A stretch of DNA of 64,000 nt from Streptomyces sp. NBC_01314. GTDB lineage: Bacteria; Actinomycetota; Actinomycetes; Streptomycetales; Streptomycetaceae. The DNA lies in contig NZ_CP108394.1 of NCBI RefSeq assembly GCF_041435215.1, positions 7,688,001 through 7,752,000 of the forward strand, read 5' to 3'. How positions within the stretch are numbered: the stretch's first letter is position 1; every line of letters starts with the position of its first letter. Positions 42,798 to 53,126 of this stretch are shown one piece after another. A program made the position numbers and the translations under genes. A model generated the notes under the pieces. That model ran no database searches. It was given only the letters and a program-made list of their open reading frames with translations, and had not been told where the DNA came from.

Positions 42798-44972
42798 ATG
42801 ACTTCACCCCAGCGGCAGCCGCTCCTGCACGACCTCGCGGTCACCCTCGCGGCCCCGACCGTCGTGCTGTCCGCGCCGGACGGCAACCTCGACGCCGCCG
42901 CCCCCGGGGCAGGCGTACAGGGGCTCTTCCACGCCGACATGCGGGCGCTGAGTCTGCTGCGGGTGACGCTGCGCCCTGTCTGCGCCCCATCCGGCGAGCA
43001 CATAGGGAAGGCGCCTTCGGCAGTCGGCGGCGCGGGCGGGGGTGAGAGCGACGGCGAGGGCTGGCTGCCCGTCGTCGCGGTCATGACCGCGGCGGACGGT
43101 CCCGGCCGCAGCCGTTTCGTCGGCCTGGCCCGGGCGCTCGGTGACGCCGTTTCCGACCCGACCGTCCGGGTCGACCGGCGGCGCATCCTGAACCCCCGCC
43201 TGCTCACCGAACAGCTGACCGTCCGCTCCAGCGCGACGACGCCGGTGCATCTCAGCGTCCGGGTCGAGGTCGCCGGAGACCTCGTGACACTGGAGCACAC
43301 CAAGGCGGGCCTGCCGCCCCGGTCTCCCGCCGAGCCGACGGGCGAACTGCTCTCCGGCGCAGGCGTGTTGCGCTGGGGCAACCAGGCAGTGGACGTCGCC
43401 GTCAGCGCCCCCGGCGCGACGCCCGACGCCGAGCGTTCCACCCTGACCTGGACCCTCACGGTCGAGCCCGGCGAGAGCGTCGACCTGCACCTGGCCGCCG
43501 AGGTCTGCGACACGGCCGCAGTCGTCACCGCCGCCGACCCCCGCCCCACCTGGCAGCGCCCGGGCCTCACCGCCGACGACCGCCGCCTGCCCGCCCTCGT
43601 CGCGCAGAGCCTGGACGACCTCCACTCGCTGCGCATGGCCACCGCCGAATCACCCGGCGACACCTTCCTCGCCGCGGGTCTCCCCTGGTTCTTCACGCTC
43701 TTCGGCCGGGACAGCCTGTGGGCCGCACGGATGCTCCTGCCGCTGGGCACCGACCTCGCGCTGGGCACCCTGCGCACCCTGGCCGCCCAGCAGGGCACCC
43801 GCACCGATCCAGCGACGGAGGAAGAGCCGGGCAAGATCCTCCACGAGGTACGGCGCGGGGTCTTCGACGACGGCACGGGCCTTGTCCTGCCGCCGGTCTA
43901 CTACGGCACGGTCGACGCGACGCCCCTGTGGATCTGCCTGCTCCACGACGCATGGCGCTGGGGCCTGCCCACCGCCGCCATCGAACCGCTACTGCCCGCA
44001 CTCGTGGCGGCACTCGGCTGGATCGACGCCGCCGCCCGGGCCGGAGACGGGTTCCTCTCGTACATCGACCACAGCGGCACCGGACTTGCCAACCAGGGCT
44101 GGAAGGACTCCGGCGACGCCGCCCGGTACGCCGACGGCCGCCTCGCCGAAGCCCCGCTGGCTCTCGCCGAAGTACAGGGCTACGCCTACGAGGCAGCCCT
44201 CGCCGGAGCGGCACTCCTCGACGCCTTCCACCTGCCCGACGGTGAACACTGGCGCACCTTCGCATCCGACCTCGCCGACCGCTTCCGAGCACGCTTCTGG
44301 GTCTCCGACCAGCGAGGCCCCTACCCCGCCATGGCACTCGACGGCTCGGGCCGCCCCGTCGACTCCGTCACCAGCAACATGGGCCACCTCCTGGCCACCG
44401 GCATCCTCAACGCAGACGAGACCGCCACCGTCGCCGCACGACTAGCCGCCCCCGACATGTCCGACGCCTACGGACTACGCACGATGTCGTCGAAGTCCGG
44501 CGGCTACGGCCCGCTGCGCTACCACTGCGGCACCGTCTGGCCGCACGACACCGCCATCGCCGTCACCGGCCTCGCCCGCACCGGACACCCTGAAGCCGCC
44601 GCCCGGCTCATCGAAGGCATCCTCGAAGCGGCCCCGGCCTTCGAGTACCGGCTGCCGGAACTGTGGGGCGGCGACGCACGCACGGACACCCCCGCACCGG
44701 TCCCCTACCCGGCCGCCTGCCGCCCACAAGCCTGGTCGGCGGCAGCAGCCATCGCCCTCATGACCGCGATGACCGGCCTCGATCCCGACGTCCCCGCCGG
44801 CCGCCTCCACCTCCGGCCGACAGGCCCACTCCCCGTCGGCGCGCTCCGCATCGCCGGGCTCACCGTCGCGGGAGAACGACTCGACATCACCATCGCCTCC
44901 GACGGCCGAATCGAATCGGTAACAGCCCCTGCGGGACTGACCGTCGAGGAACACTCGGCGCCGCACTCCTGA
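42798..44972 (+). CDS. Glycogen-debranching-enzyme-type protein (GH63/GH133-like)
   Basis: 724 residues. The N-terminal domain (about 1-250) matches the glycogen-debranching N-terminal beta domain, with LHDLAVTLAAPTVVLSAPDG and the Asp-rich LFHADMRALSLL. The C-terminal (alpha/alpha)6 barrel carries GLPWFFTLFGRDSLWAARM and ANQGWKDSGDAARYADG, the acidic positions used by amylo-alpha-1,6-glucosidases. ATG 42798 lies 121 bp from the LacI operator. It is cytosolic and would act on branched or 1,6-linked glucans, complementing the divergent alpha-glucoside operon. A hairpin terminator follows. Confidence 0.88.
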   Translation: MTSPQRQPLLHDLAVTLAAPTVVLSAPDGNLDAAAPGAGVQGLFHADMRALSLLRVTLRPVCAPSGEHIGKAPSAVGGAGGGESDGEGWLPVVAVMTAADGPGRSRFVGLARALGDAVSDPTVRVDRRRILNPRLLTEQLTVRSSATTPVHLSVRVEVAGDLVTLEHTKAGLPPRSPAEPTGELLSGAGVLRWGNQAVDVAVSAPGATPDAERSTLTWTLTVEPGESVDLHLAAEVCDTAAVVTAADPRPTWQRPGLTADDRRLPALVAQSLDDLHSLRMATAESPGDTFLAAGLPWFFTLFGRDSLWAARMLLPLGTDLALGTLRTLAAQQGTRTDPATEEEPGKILHEVRRGVFDDGTGLVLPPVYYGTVDATPLWICLLHDAWRWGLPTAAIEPLLPALVAALGWIDAAARAGDGFLSYIDHSGTGLANQGWKDSGDAARYADGRLAEAPLALAEVQGYAYEAALAGAALLDAFHLPDGEHWRTFASDLADRFRARFWVSDQRGPYPAMALDGSGRPVDSVTSNMGHLLATGILNADETATVAARLAAPDMSDAYGLRTMSSKSGGYGPLRYHCGTVWPHDTAIAVTGLARTGHPEAAARLIEGILEAAPAFEYRLPELWGGDARTDTPAPVPYPAACRPQAWSAAAAIALMTAMTGLDPDVPAGRLHLRPTGPLPVGALRIAGLTVAGERLDITIASDGRIESVTAPAGLTVEEHSAPHS

Positions 44973-44980
44973 GGTTCACC

Positions 44981-45010
44981 CGGCCGACCGGTGCGACGAC
45001 CGGTCGGCCG
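44981..45010 (+). terminator. Terminator hairpin of the debranching gene
   Basis: Perfect 12-bp stem CGGCCGACCGGT/ACCGGTCGGCCG with a 6-nt loop, 8 bp after the stop codon. No T-run follows, which is common in Streptomyces. Confidence 0.75.
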
Positions 45011-45098
45011 AAGTCGGCGGCGACCCGGCGGCGGCCCCGCCGCCACATGCGTGGCCCAGTGGCGCAGCCCGAGCACCGAGGACGAAGGGCGGTCGCCG

Positions 45099-45688
45099 CT
45101 ACCAAGCCGCCGCCTGGATCACTCGTACGGCGATGTCCTGGACCGACAGGCCGTCGGTCGGGATACGGACGGCGCCGGCCGGAGCCTTCTCGTCCAGTTG
45201 CTGTGCCGCCCGCAGGCTCCGCTCGATGTGCGCGGTGAGCTGCGACCCGATTTCGCGTTGGGCGAGCCGTTCCCGCACGGTCGCTTCCTCGGCCGTGAGC
45301 AGAACGCAGGTGGCTCTGGTCTCGCCTCCGCCCATGGCCCGGCTGATCATCGGCTCTTCAAGGATGCTCACCGTGTTCGTGTAGATGAGGCGACGCTGGC
45401 CGAGAGCGGTGTAATTCGACCGGACTGCCGCGATGTTCCGTTCCGTGATGGCGGCGCGATGAGGATCGTCGTCCGGGGCTGGATGGATCCAGTCCATGAA
45501 GTCGCCCTCGATCAGGCAGTGCGCCGTTCCTCTCCCTTGCAGAACCGCGGACCCCTCCCATCCGACGGTCGACTTGCCAACGCCGCACCACCACCGATGA
45601 GCAACGATTCGTAAGCGGTCACGGCCCGGCAGCCTGGCAGAACCCGGACTGCCTCGTCGACGGGAATTCGCTGGGCGTGGCTGGTCAC
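45099..45688 (-). pseudogene. P-loop ATP-binding protein (small kinase-like), frameshifted in the P-loop
   Basis: The C-terminal part reads CGVGKSTVGWE, GTAHCLIEGDFMDWIHPAPD, RATCVLLTAEEATVRERLAQ and AGAVRIPTDGLSVQDIAVRV, like a gluconate- or adenylylsulfate-kinase-type nucleoside-triphosphate hydrolase. The N-terminal strand LLIGGGA lies in another frame. Restoring one G near 45581-45588 gives an ideal P-loop LLIGGGAGVGKST. The start is probably GTG 45688 or GTG 45622. The HIT gene is divergent 54 bp away. Either a young pseudogene or a sequencing error. Confidence 0.7.
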
Positions 45689-45742
45689 GTGTGGTGTCGT
45701 AAGGGGCGAGACAGACGTCTTGAAGGTTGAGGGGGCGGTGAA

Positions 45743-46186
45743 TTGCCGGGCGACGAATGTGTCTTCTGCTCGATCGCACGAGGCCAGGCCGAGGCGAGCA
45801 TCGCCTTCGAGGACGAATGGGTCATCGCGTTCATGGACCTCCAACCCGTGACCCCGGGCCATCTGCTCGTCATCCCGAAGTCACATGCGGAGGGACTGGA
45901 GGATCTGCCGGAGGACATCGGTGTGCGGGTCTGGACGGTGGCGCATCGCCTCGGACGCGCACTACGGCTGTCCGGTCTGCGGTGCGAGGGAGTCAACCTC
46001 TTCCTGGCCGACGGCGAGGCGGCCTTCCAGGAGGTCTTCCACGTCCATCTTCATGTCTTTCCCCGCTTCAAAGGGGATCCGTTCCGCATTGAGGCGGACT
46101 GGCGCGTGCGCGAGCGCAGTCTGCTGGACGAGACAGCGGTGGCGGTGCGCCGGGGAATCGCTGCTCTGGATTTCCTTCCGCGCTGA
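45743..46186 (+). CDS. HIT-family nucleotide hydrolase/transferase
   Basis: 147 residues. The histidine triad HVHLHVFPR (His100, 102, 104) is complete, and the N-terminal zinc-type CVFCSIARG and the helix VTPGHLLVIPKSHAEGLEDL are as in HinT/Ap4A-hydrolase relatives. TTG start at 45743 preceded by a G-rich site. The protein hydrolyses nucleoside phosphoramidates or dinucleotides. It is divergent from the P-loop gene; no operon. Confidence 0.9.
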   Translation: MPGDECVFCSIARGQAEASIAFEDEWVIAFMDLQPVTPGHLLVIPKSHAEGLEDLPEDIGVRVWTVAHRLGRALRLSGLRCEGVNLFLADGEAAFQEVFHVHLHVFPRFKGDPFRIEADWRVRERSLLDETAVAVRRGIAALDFLPR

Positions 46187-46505
46187 GGCGAAGCGCCGCG
46201 GTTATGGACAGGGTTTGCTCAAGTCCGTCGTCCATGCGCGGCAGCAGGTTACCGGGGGCTGACTCGCCCTTCGACCTCCACACCACGACACGGGGCTGTG
46301 ACCGGTCTCTCGTACCACTCACTGCCCCGCTGCTGGTGTGGAGATTGGTCTCATCGGTGGATCAGCAGCAGCCTTCAGCGGCCGGTTCCTCTGCCCCGGT
46401 GCCGGACGAGACCCGGCTCGTACAGCAGGTGCTGCCCTGCTGCTTGGCGAGGGTGCCTGTGTCGGCCTTGACGACGTACACCTCCAGCCGGGGCGCGAAG
46501 TGCGG
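46187..46505. other. Intergenic, nothing recognised
   Basis: The gap between the HIT gene and the convergent LacI gene. No frame with family features, no clear hairpin. Confidence 0.5.
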
Positions 46506-47558
46506 CTACCCGCCGATTGCTTGCTCGCCTTGAGGGCTGGGTGGCGGGGCAGTGGTCCCTCGTGGGATCAGGTGAGTGGGCAGGACGATGTGCCGGCTTC
46601 GGTCCGCTTCGGAGTCGTTGATGAGCTCCAGGGCCAGTTCGGCGGCGGCTCGGCCCATGTCGGAGGGGGACTGGGCCACGGTGGACAGGTCGAGCCATTC
46701 GGCCATCAACTGGTCGTCGAAGCCAAGGACGGAGATCCGTTCGGGCACCTCGATCTGCACAGTGCGCAGGGCCGAGATGACGGAGGCGGCCAGGTCATCC
46801 TGCTCGGCGAAGATCGCGGTGGGTGGTTCGCGCAGGCTCAACAGGTTTCCGATTGCCTGAGTGGTTCCTCGCTTGTCGCGGGGCGGGGTGGTGACGACCA
46901 GGTCGTCGTCCAGCGGTATGCCCGCCTCGGTGAGCGCCTGCCGGTAGCCGAGAAGGCGATCGCGTGAGCTGAAGCTGAAGCCACGGGCGTTGACGGTGTG
47001 GGCGAAGGCGATCCGGCGGTGTCCGAGGTTGATCAGGTGGCGGGTGGCCCTGCACGCGCCGGCGGCGTCGTCGATGTAGATGCTGGGGCGGCCTTCGACG
47101 TGCTGGCTGATGTAGATGACCGGCATGCCGAGGTCGTCGAGCCGGGCAGTCTCGTCGTTGGTGAGGTCGAAGCAGAAGACCAGCAGGGCGTCCGCGTTGC
47201 GCCGAGCAGGCAGGCGTTCGAAGAACGCTGCTCGCTCGGCCAGATCCGGCACCACGTAGACGGTCATCTCCATGCCCGCGCCACGCAGCAGCGGGCCCAG
47301 GCTGGACAGCGCCGCTCCCATGAACCACGAGTCGAGCGTGGGCACCAGCACCGCCATCACCCCGGTCCTGCCGGTGACCAGGCTCGACGCCTGCCGCGAG
47401 ACCGCGAAGTTCAGCTCACGGGCGGCCTTCTCGACCCGGGCACGGACCTCGGGTGAGACCGATGTCAGGCCGCGCAGGGTGCGCGAGACGGTGGACGGGG
47501 AGACCCCCGCCCGTTCGGCTACGTCGGCCAACGTGGGGTGCCGCTGAGCTGGTGACAT
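46506..47558 (-). CDS. LacI-family regulator of the second alpha-glucoside operon
   Basis: 350 residues. Helix-turn-helix TLADVAERAGVSPSTVSRTL, hinge and core with VMAVLVPTLDSWFMGAAL and VLGFDDQLMAEWLDLSTV. It is not a close paralogue of the two other LacI proteins in the window. Divergent from the sugar-binding lipoprotein gene at 47925; a LacI-like operator overlaps the -10 box of that gene, so repression relieved by the imported sugar is likely. Confidence 0.92.
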   Translation of the reverse strand: MSPAQRHPTLADVAERAGVSPSTVSRTLRGLTSVSPEVRARVEKAARELNFAVSRQASSLVTGRTGVMAVLVPTLDSWFMGAALSSLGPLLRGAGMEMTVYVVPDLAERAAFFERLPARRNADALLVFCFDLTNDETARLDDLGMPVIYISQHVEGRPSIYIDDAAGACRATRHLINLGHRRIAFAHTVNARGFSFSSRDRLLGYRQALTEAGIPLDDDLVVTTPPRDKRGTTQAIGNLLSLREPPTAIFAEQDDLAASVISALRTVQIEVPERISVLGFDDQLMAEWLDLSTVAQSPSDMGRAAAELALELINDSEADRSRHIVLPTHLIPRGTTAPPPSPQGEQAIGG

Positions 47559-47924
47559 GAGCGGAAGCTAGCACAGATTCAGCCCTCAACGGGACCCCGC
47601 GTGGCAGCGCTGTCACGGACAACCTGAAGGCGTAATGGGCGATACGTTCCCCGAATCTGGCGGTGTGGGTCACCTAAATCGTGAGTGCGACCCGACGTTA
47701 CGCATTGACTTCCGTCGAGTGCACTCCTACGGTGCAAGCGTTGTCACAGCGGAGTCGAAGTCCTCGCCGTGAGTCCATCCTTCGCGGCTTTGACCTGCTC
47801 TTTTGATCTACAAGGCGCTATGACAGCACAGTCTCGTATCAGAGCCGTCTCATAGTCAGTCTTGGCAGTCCTCCCTACCGGGCGCCCTTGCCGAGGCTTC
47901 GGTTCCGCACGTCCAGGAGAGACA
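47559..47924. other. Divergent promoter region of the second sugar operon
   Basis: No coding sequence. It holds the promoter and LacI operator at 47705-47746, with a leader of about 185 nt in front of the lipoprotein gene. Confidence 0.6.
47705..47746 (+). promoter_or_regulatory. Promoter TTGACT-17-TACGGT with overlapping LacI operator
   Basis: -35 at 47705-47710, -10 at 47728-47733. The LacI-like site TGCAAGCGTTGTCA (47733-47746) overlaps the end of the -10 box and resembles the general consensus TGCAAGCGCTTGCA. Confidence 0.65.
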
Positions 47925-49223
47925 GTGAACGCCAGAACCAGCAGAGTCCTTCAGTGCTCGGCCGTGCTCGTCGCCGCCGGGCTCGTCCTCACCGCCTGCG
48001 GCTCCTCCGACGACGCCGGCTCGTCTGGAGAGTCGAAGAGTCCGTCGTTCTCGGGCCGTGGCCCGATCACGTTCGCGGCCGCCAAGGACAGCTCCGGTGT
48101 CGTCCAGAAGGTGATCGACAGCTGGAACAAGCAGCACCCGAAGGAGAAGGTCACCTTCGTCCAGCTGCCGTCGGACGTGAACCAGCAGCGTCAGCAGATG
48201 ATCCAGAACGCCGAGACGAAGTCCGACGCCTACACGGTGCTCTCCCTGGACGCGGTGTGGACCTCGGAGTTCGCCGCCCACCAGTGGATCGACCAGCTGC
48301 CCGCCGCGCAGTTCCCGCTGGACGAGATGCTCAAGCCGGTGGTGGAGACGACCAAGTACCGCGACAAGCTGTACGCGGTCCCGCAGTCCTCCGACGGCGG
48401 CCTGCTGTACTACCGCTCCGACCTGCTGAAGAAGGCCGGAGTCAGCGCCGCGCCGACCACGTGGGCGCAGATGCAGGCCGCCTGCGCCAAGATCGGGAAG
48501 CTGCCCGAGGCCAAGGGCATGTCCTGCTACGCCGGCCAGTTCCAGAAGTACGAGGGCCTCACGGTCAACTTCTCCGAGGCCGTGAACTCCGCCGGCGGAG
48601 TCGTCACCGACGCCGAAGGCAAGCCGGACGTCGACACACCTGCGGCGAAGAAGGGCCTGGACTTCCTCGTCGACTCCTTCAAGGACGGCACCATCCCGAA
48701 GGAAGCCATCACCTACCAGGAGGAGGAAGGCCGCCAGGCGTTCCAGTCGGGCAAACTGGCCTTCTTCCGCAGCTGGCCGTACGTGTACTCGCTGGCCGAG
48801 AAGAGCAAGGTCAAGGGCAGGTTCGAGGTCGCGCCGCTGCCCGGCCTGACCGGGGCAGGCTCCTCCACCCTGGGCGGCCACAACGTGGCCCTCTCCTCCT
48901 TCGCCGAGAACAAGGCCACGGCGCTGGACTTCATCAAGTTCTTCACCGACCACGACAGCGCCACCACGTTCCTCAAGGAGGGCTCGGCCGCCCCGCCTTA
49001 CGCGGACCTGTACGACGACCAGGTGTTGGTCAAGCAGTACCCGTACCTGCCGGTGCTGAAGAAGTCGATCCTGAACGCCGTGCCGCGCCCCCGGGTGGTC
49101 CAGTACGGCGACGTGTCCTCGGCGATCCAGCAGGAGGCGTACGCGGCCCTGAACGGCGACAAGTCCAGCGCACAGGCGCTCAAGGACCTGCAGGAAGCCC
49201 TGCAGAAGCTCTCGGCGCAGTGA
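47925..49223 (+). CDS. Sugar-binding lipoprotein of ABC importer
   Basis: 432 residues. GTG start with AGGAGAG upstream; signal peptide, lipobox LVLTACGS, Ser/Gly linker, then the CUT1 binding domain (WNKQHPKEKVTFVQLPSDV, LSLDAVWTSEFAAHQW, AVPQSSDGGLLYYRSDLL, FFRSWPYVYSLAE). It resembles trehalose/maltose-binding proteins (ThuE/MalE-like). First gene of the second operon. It has the same operon order as the one at 36-41 kb. Confidence 0.93.
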   Translation: MNARTSRVLQCSAVLVAAGLVLTACGSSDDAGSSGESKSPSFSGRGPITFAAAKDSSGVVQKVIDSWNKQHPKEKVTFVQLPSDVNQQRQQMIQNAETKSDAYTVLSLDAVWTSEFAAHQWIDQLPAAQFPLDEMLKPVVETTKYRDKLYAVPQSSDGGLLYYRSDLLKKAGVSAAPTTWAQMQAACAKIGKLPEAKGMSCYAGQFQKYEGLTVNFSEAVNSAGGVVTDAEGKPDVDTPAAKKGLDFLVDSFKDGTIPKEAITYQEEEGRQAFQSGKLAFFRSWPYVYSLAEKSKVKGRFEVAPLPGLTGAGSSTLGGHNVALSSFAENKATALDFIKFFTDHDSATTFLKEGSAAPPYADLYDDQVLVKQYPYLPVLKKSILNAVPRPRVVQYGDVSSAIQQEAYAALNGDKSSAQALKDLQEALQKLSAQ

Positions 49224-49237
49224 GAGGGAGGCGCGTG

Positions 49238-50289
49238 GTGGCCACTGGGACCCCACCGGAGAAGGCCGCGGACCGGCCGCCCGGACCGGCAGCGGGCCGG
49301 GCCGGGCGGCCCGCCGGGCCGGCGAGGCCCCGGCGGGACCGGAAGTCGGCGACAGCGGGTTCCGGCCGGATGGCGGCCCTGCTGGTCTCCCCGACCCTGC
49401 TGGTGCTGACCGTCGTCGTGCTCTACCCGACGATCATGGCGTTGCGGGAGTCGCTGTACGGGACCAAGGGGCTGGACCCGGCAACCGGCTTCATCAGCGA
49501 CACCGAGCCGTTCGTCGGACTGCAGAACTACACCGACATCTTCGGCGAGGCCGGAGAACGATTCTGGAACGCCTTCTGGAACACCACCTTCTTCACCGTC
49601 GTCACGGTGGGCCTGGAGACGGTGATCGGTGTCGCCATGGCGCTGATCATGCACAAGGCGTTCAGCGGCCGGGCCCTGATCCGCGCGAGCATCCTCATTC
49701 CCTGGGCCGTGCCCACGGCCATCTCCGGCCTGCTGTGGCGGTGGATCTTCAACAGCGACGGCATCGCCAACGCCCTGGTCGGTCATCAGATCCTGTGGAC
49801 CACCGAGGGTTTCCACGCCAAGATCGCCGTCATCATCGCCGAGGTGTGGAAGACCGCCCCCTTCATCGGGCTGCTGGTCCTGGCCGGCCTGCAGGTGATC
49901 GGCAAGGAGGTGTACGAGGCGGCCCGCATGGACGGGGCGAGCCCCCAGCGCCAGTTCTGGCACATCACGTTGCCGTTGGTGAAGCCCGCTCTGCTGGTGG
50001 CTGTGCTGTTCCGCTGTCTGGACGCGCTGCGGATGTTCGACCTGCCGTACCTCCTCGTCGGCGCGCAGAAGAACTCGGTGGAGACCCTGTCGATGCTCGC
50101 GCAGAACGAGGCGTCCAACGTCCGCTTCGGACCCGCCGCCGCCTACGCGGTGGTCCTCTTCGTCTACGTCCTTCTCATCGCGCTGGGCTTCGTACGGCTG
50201 CTGGGCGCGGACGTCATCGGCGACGCGGGCGGGCCGGGCAGGAAGAAGCTCCGACGGGCCCCGAAGCGGAACCGTGTGGAGGTGTCGGC

Positions 50290-50293
<4 letters not shown>
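49238..50293 (+). CDS. Carbohydrate ABC transporter permease (MalF type)
   Basis: 351 residues. The N-terminal 45 residues are Pro/Gly/Arg-rich and cytosolic, followed by six TM segments; EAA loop YEAARMDGASPQRQFWHITL. The GTG at 49238 (or 49235) has GGGAGG upstream and lies 14 bp after the lipoprotein stop. The open frame continues upstream across the lipoprotein gene, but that part is noise. Confidence 0.9.
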
Positions 50294-51123
<830 letters not shown>

Positions 51124-51178
51124 CTCCCGGCTGCCGCACCGCTCTCTCCCCCCACTACCAAAGGACCCTCAGCAGCAC

Positions 51179-52795
51179 ATGTCCTCCACCACGCCCTCGC
51201 CCTGGTGGCGCAGTGCCGTCATCTACCAGGTCTACATCCGCAGCTTCGCCGACGGCGACGGCGACGGCGTCGGCGACATCACCGGCCTGCGCTCCCGCCT
51301 GCCCTACCTCAAGTCGCTCGGCGTGGACGCCCTGTGGATCAACCCCTGGTACAAGTCCCCGATGGCGGACGGCGGTTACGACGTCGCCGACTTCCGCACC
51401 ATCGACCCGCTGTTCGGCACGGTCTCCGACGCGGAGCGGCTGATCGAGGAGGCCCACGAGCACGGGATCCGGATCATCCCGGACATCGTGCCCAACCACA
51501 CCTCCGACGAGCACGTCTGGTTCCAGGCGGCACTGGACGCGGGCCCCGGCAGCCCCGAGCGTGACCGCTACGTCTTCCGGCCCGGCCGCGGCCCCGACGG
51601 CACCCAACCGCCCAACAACTGGATCTCCTGCTTCGGCGGCCCCGCCTGGACCCGCCTGCCCGACGGCGACTGGTACCTCCACCTGTACGCCCCCGAGCAG
51701 CCTGACCTCAACTGGCAGCACCCCGACGTCCACGCCGAGTTCGAGTCCATCCTGCGGTTCTGGTTCGACCGGGGCGTCGACGGCTTCCGCATCGACGTCG
51801 CCCACGGACTCGCCAAGGACCCCGAACTGCCCGACGTGACACGGGAACAGACCACGCACCCGCACTGGGACCGAGACGAGGTCCACGACATCTACCGCAC
51901 CTGGCGTGAGGTCGCCGACGAGTTCGACGGCGACCGCGCCTTCGTCGCCGAAGCCTGGGCCGACACCCCCGAACGCCTCGCCGCCTACGTCCGCCCCGGC
52001 GGCCTGCACACCGCCTTCAACTTCGACTTCCTCATGGCCAGCTGGGACGCCAAGGACCTCCGCACGGTCATCGACGACTCCCTCGCCATGCTCAACGGTG
52101 TGGGCGCACCGGCCACCTGGGTGCTCTCCAACCACGACGTCATGCGCCACACCAGCCGCTACGCCCGCCACAGCGTCGCACGCTGGGTGCCCAACGAGCG
52201 TTACCAGCCCCAGGGCCCCGTCGACCTGGACCTCGGCACCCGCCGCGCCCGAGCGGCAGCCCTGCTCATGCTCGCCCTGCCCGGCGGCGCCTACATCTAC
52301 CAGGGCGACGAACTCGGCCTGCCCGAAGTCGAGGACCTCCCCGTGGACGTCCTCCAGGACCCCATCTGGGAACGCTCCGGCCACACCGACCGCGGCCGCG
52401 ACGGCTGCCGCGTACCGATCCCCTGGTCAGGACAGGCCGAGCCGTTCGGCTTCAGCCCCGACGAGGCCTATGCCGGCCCCTGGCTGCCCCAGCCCGCCAA
52501 CTGGGGTGAGCGCAGCGTGGAGGCACAGACCGGGGACGAGACCTCGATGCTGGAGCTGTACCGCACAGCCCTCCGCCTGCGCAGCGAACATCCCGCCCTC
52601 GGCGACGGCAGCATGACCTGGCTCGACACGCCCGCGAAAGTCCTCGCCTTCCGCCGCGACCCGGGGTTCGTCTGCGTCGTGAACCTTTCGGGTGAGGCGT
52701 ACCAACTACCCGGCCACACCTCGATCCTGCTGTCCAGCGGTCCCCTTCAGGACGGCCTGCTGGCACCCGACCAGGCGGTCTGGCTTCAGCCATAG
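51179..52795 (+). CDS. GH13 alpha-glucosidase, paralogue of 36035
   Basis: 538 residues with the GH13 regions DIVPNHTSD, GFRIDVAHG, FVAEAWADT and LSNHDVMRHTSR. No signal peptide, so it acts on imported sugars. The ATG at 51179 is 55 bp after the permease stop, with AAAGGA upstream. Alignment by eye with the enzyme at 36035 is colinear along the whole length. Differences around the last region (HDVMRH against HDETRH) suggest different substrate preference. Confidence 0.93.
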   Translation: MSSTTPSPWWRSAVIYQVYIRSFADGDGDGVGDITGLRSRLPYLKSLGVDALWINPWYKSPMADGGYDVADFRTIDPLFGTVSDAERLIEEAHEHGIRIIPDIVPNHTSDEHVWFQAALDAGPGSPERDRYVFRPGRGPDGTQPPNNWISCFGGPAWTRLPDGDWYLHLYAPEQPDLNWQHPDVHAEFESILRFWFDRGVDGFRIDVAHGLAKDPELPDVTREQTTHPHWDRDEVHDIYRTWREVADEFDGDRAFVAEAWADTPERLAAYVRPGGLHTAFNFDFLMASWDAKDLRTVIDDSLAMLNGVGAPATWVLSNHDVMRHTSRYARHSVARWVPNERYQPQGPVDLDLGTRRARAAALLMLALPGGAYIYQGDELGLPEVEDLPVDVLQDPIWERSGHTDRGRDGCRVPIPWSGQAEPFGFSPDEAYAGPWLPQPANWGERSVEAQTGDETSMLELYRTALRLRSEHPALGDGSMTWLDTPAKVLAFRRDPGFVCVVNLSGEAYQLPGHTSILLSSGPLQDGLLAPDQAVWLQP

Positions 52796-53126
52796 CGGCC
52801 TGCAACAGGGGCAACGAATCCAGTCGAACTGTCCCCTTGATCCGCCAGGGCCTGCCCGGTGTCCCTCCCCGCCGACCGGACAGGTCCTGGTCCACACCTG
52901 AAAGCAAGCCGAGTCGACACCAGCCTTCGGCATGCTGCTGGTCCTGCCCGTCTGATCGTCTTCACGTCCTTCCAGTGGTGATTCGTCCAGGGGCGGCCGG
53001 CTCCGCCGTCACGAGCCGAGCCCGCCTTACGGGGGGCGGCATATCAGTGATGATCCGGACGCGGGGCTGAAAGTAGGCTGTGCGGCCACGGTCCGGGGGC
53101 TGTGGCGTGAGCACGAGGAGGGGAAC
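52796..53126. other. Intergenic with hairpin copy C
   Basis: It contains hairpin copy C at 52845-52890 and, before the FG-GAP gene, the ribosome site GAGGAGGGG. Nothing else is recognised. Confidence 0.6.
52845..52890 (+). terminator. Hairpin copy C, terminator of the second sugar operon
   Basis: Arms CCAGGGCCTGCCC and GGACAGGTCCTGG with the loop TCCCTCCCCGCCG-like. Reverse-oriented homologue of copies A and B, in the same sense relative to its GH13 gene as copy B. Confidence 0.7.
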
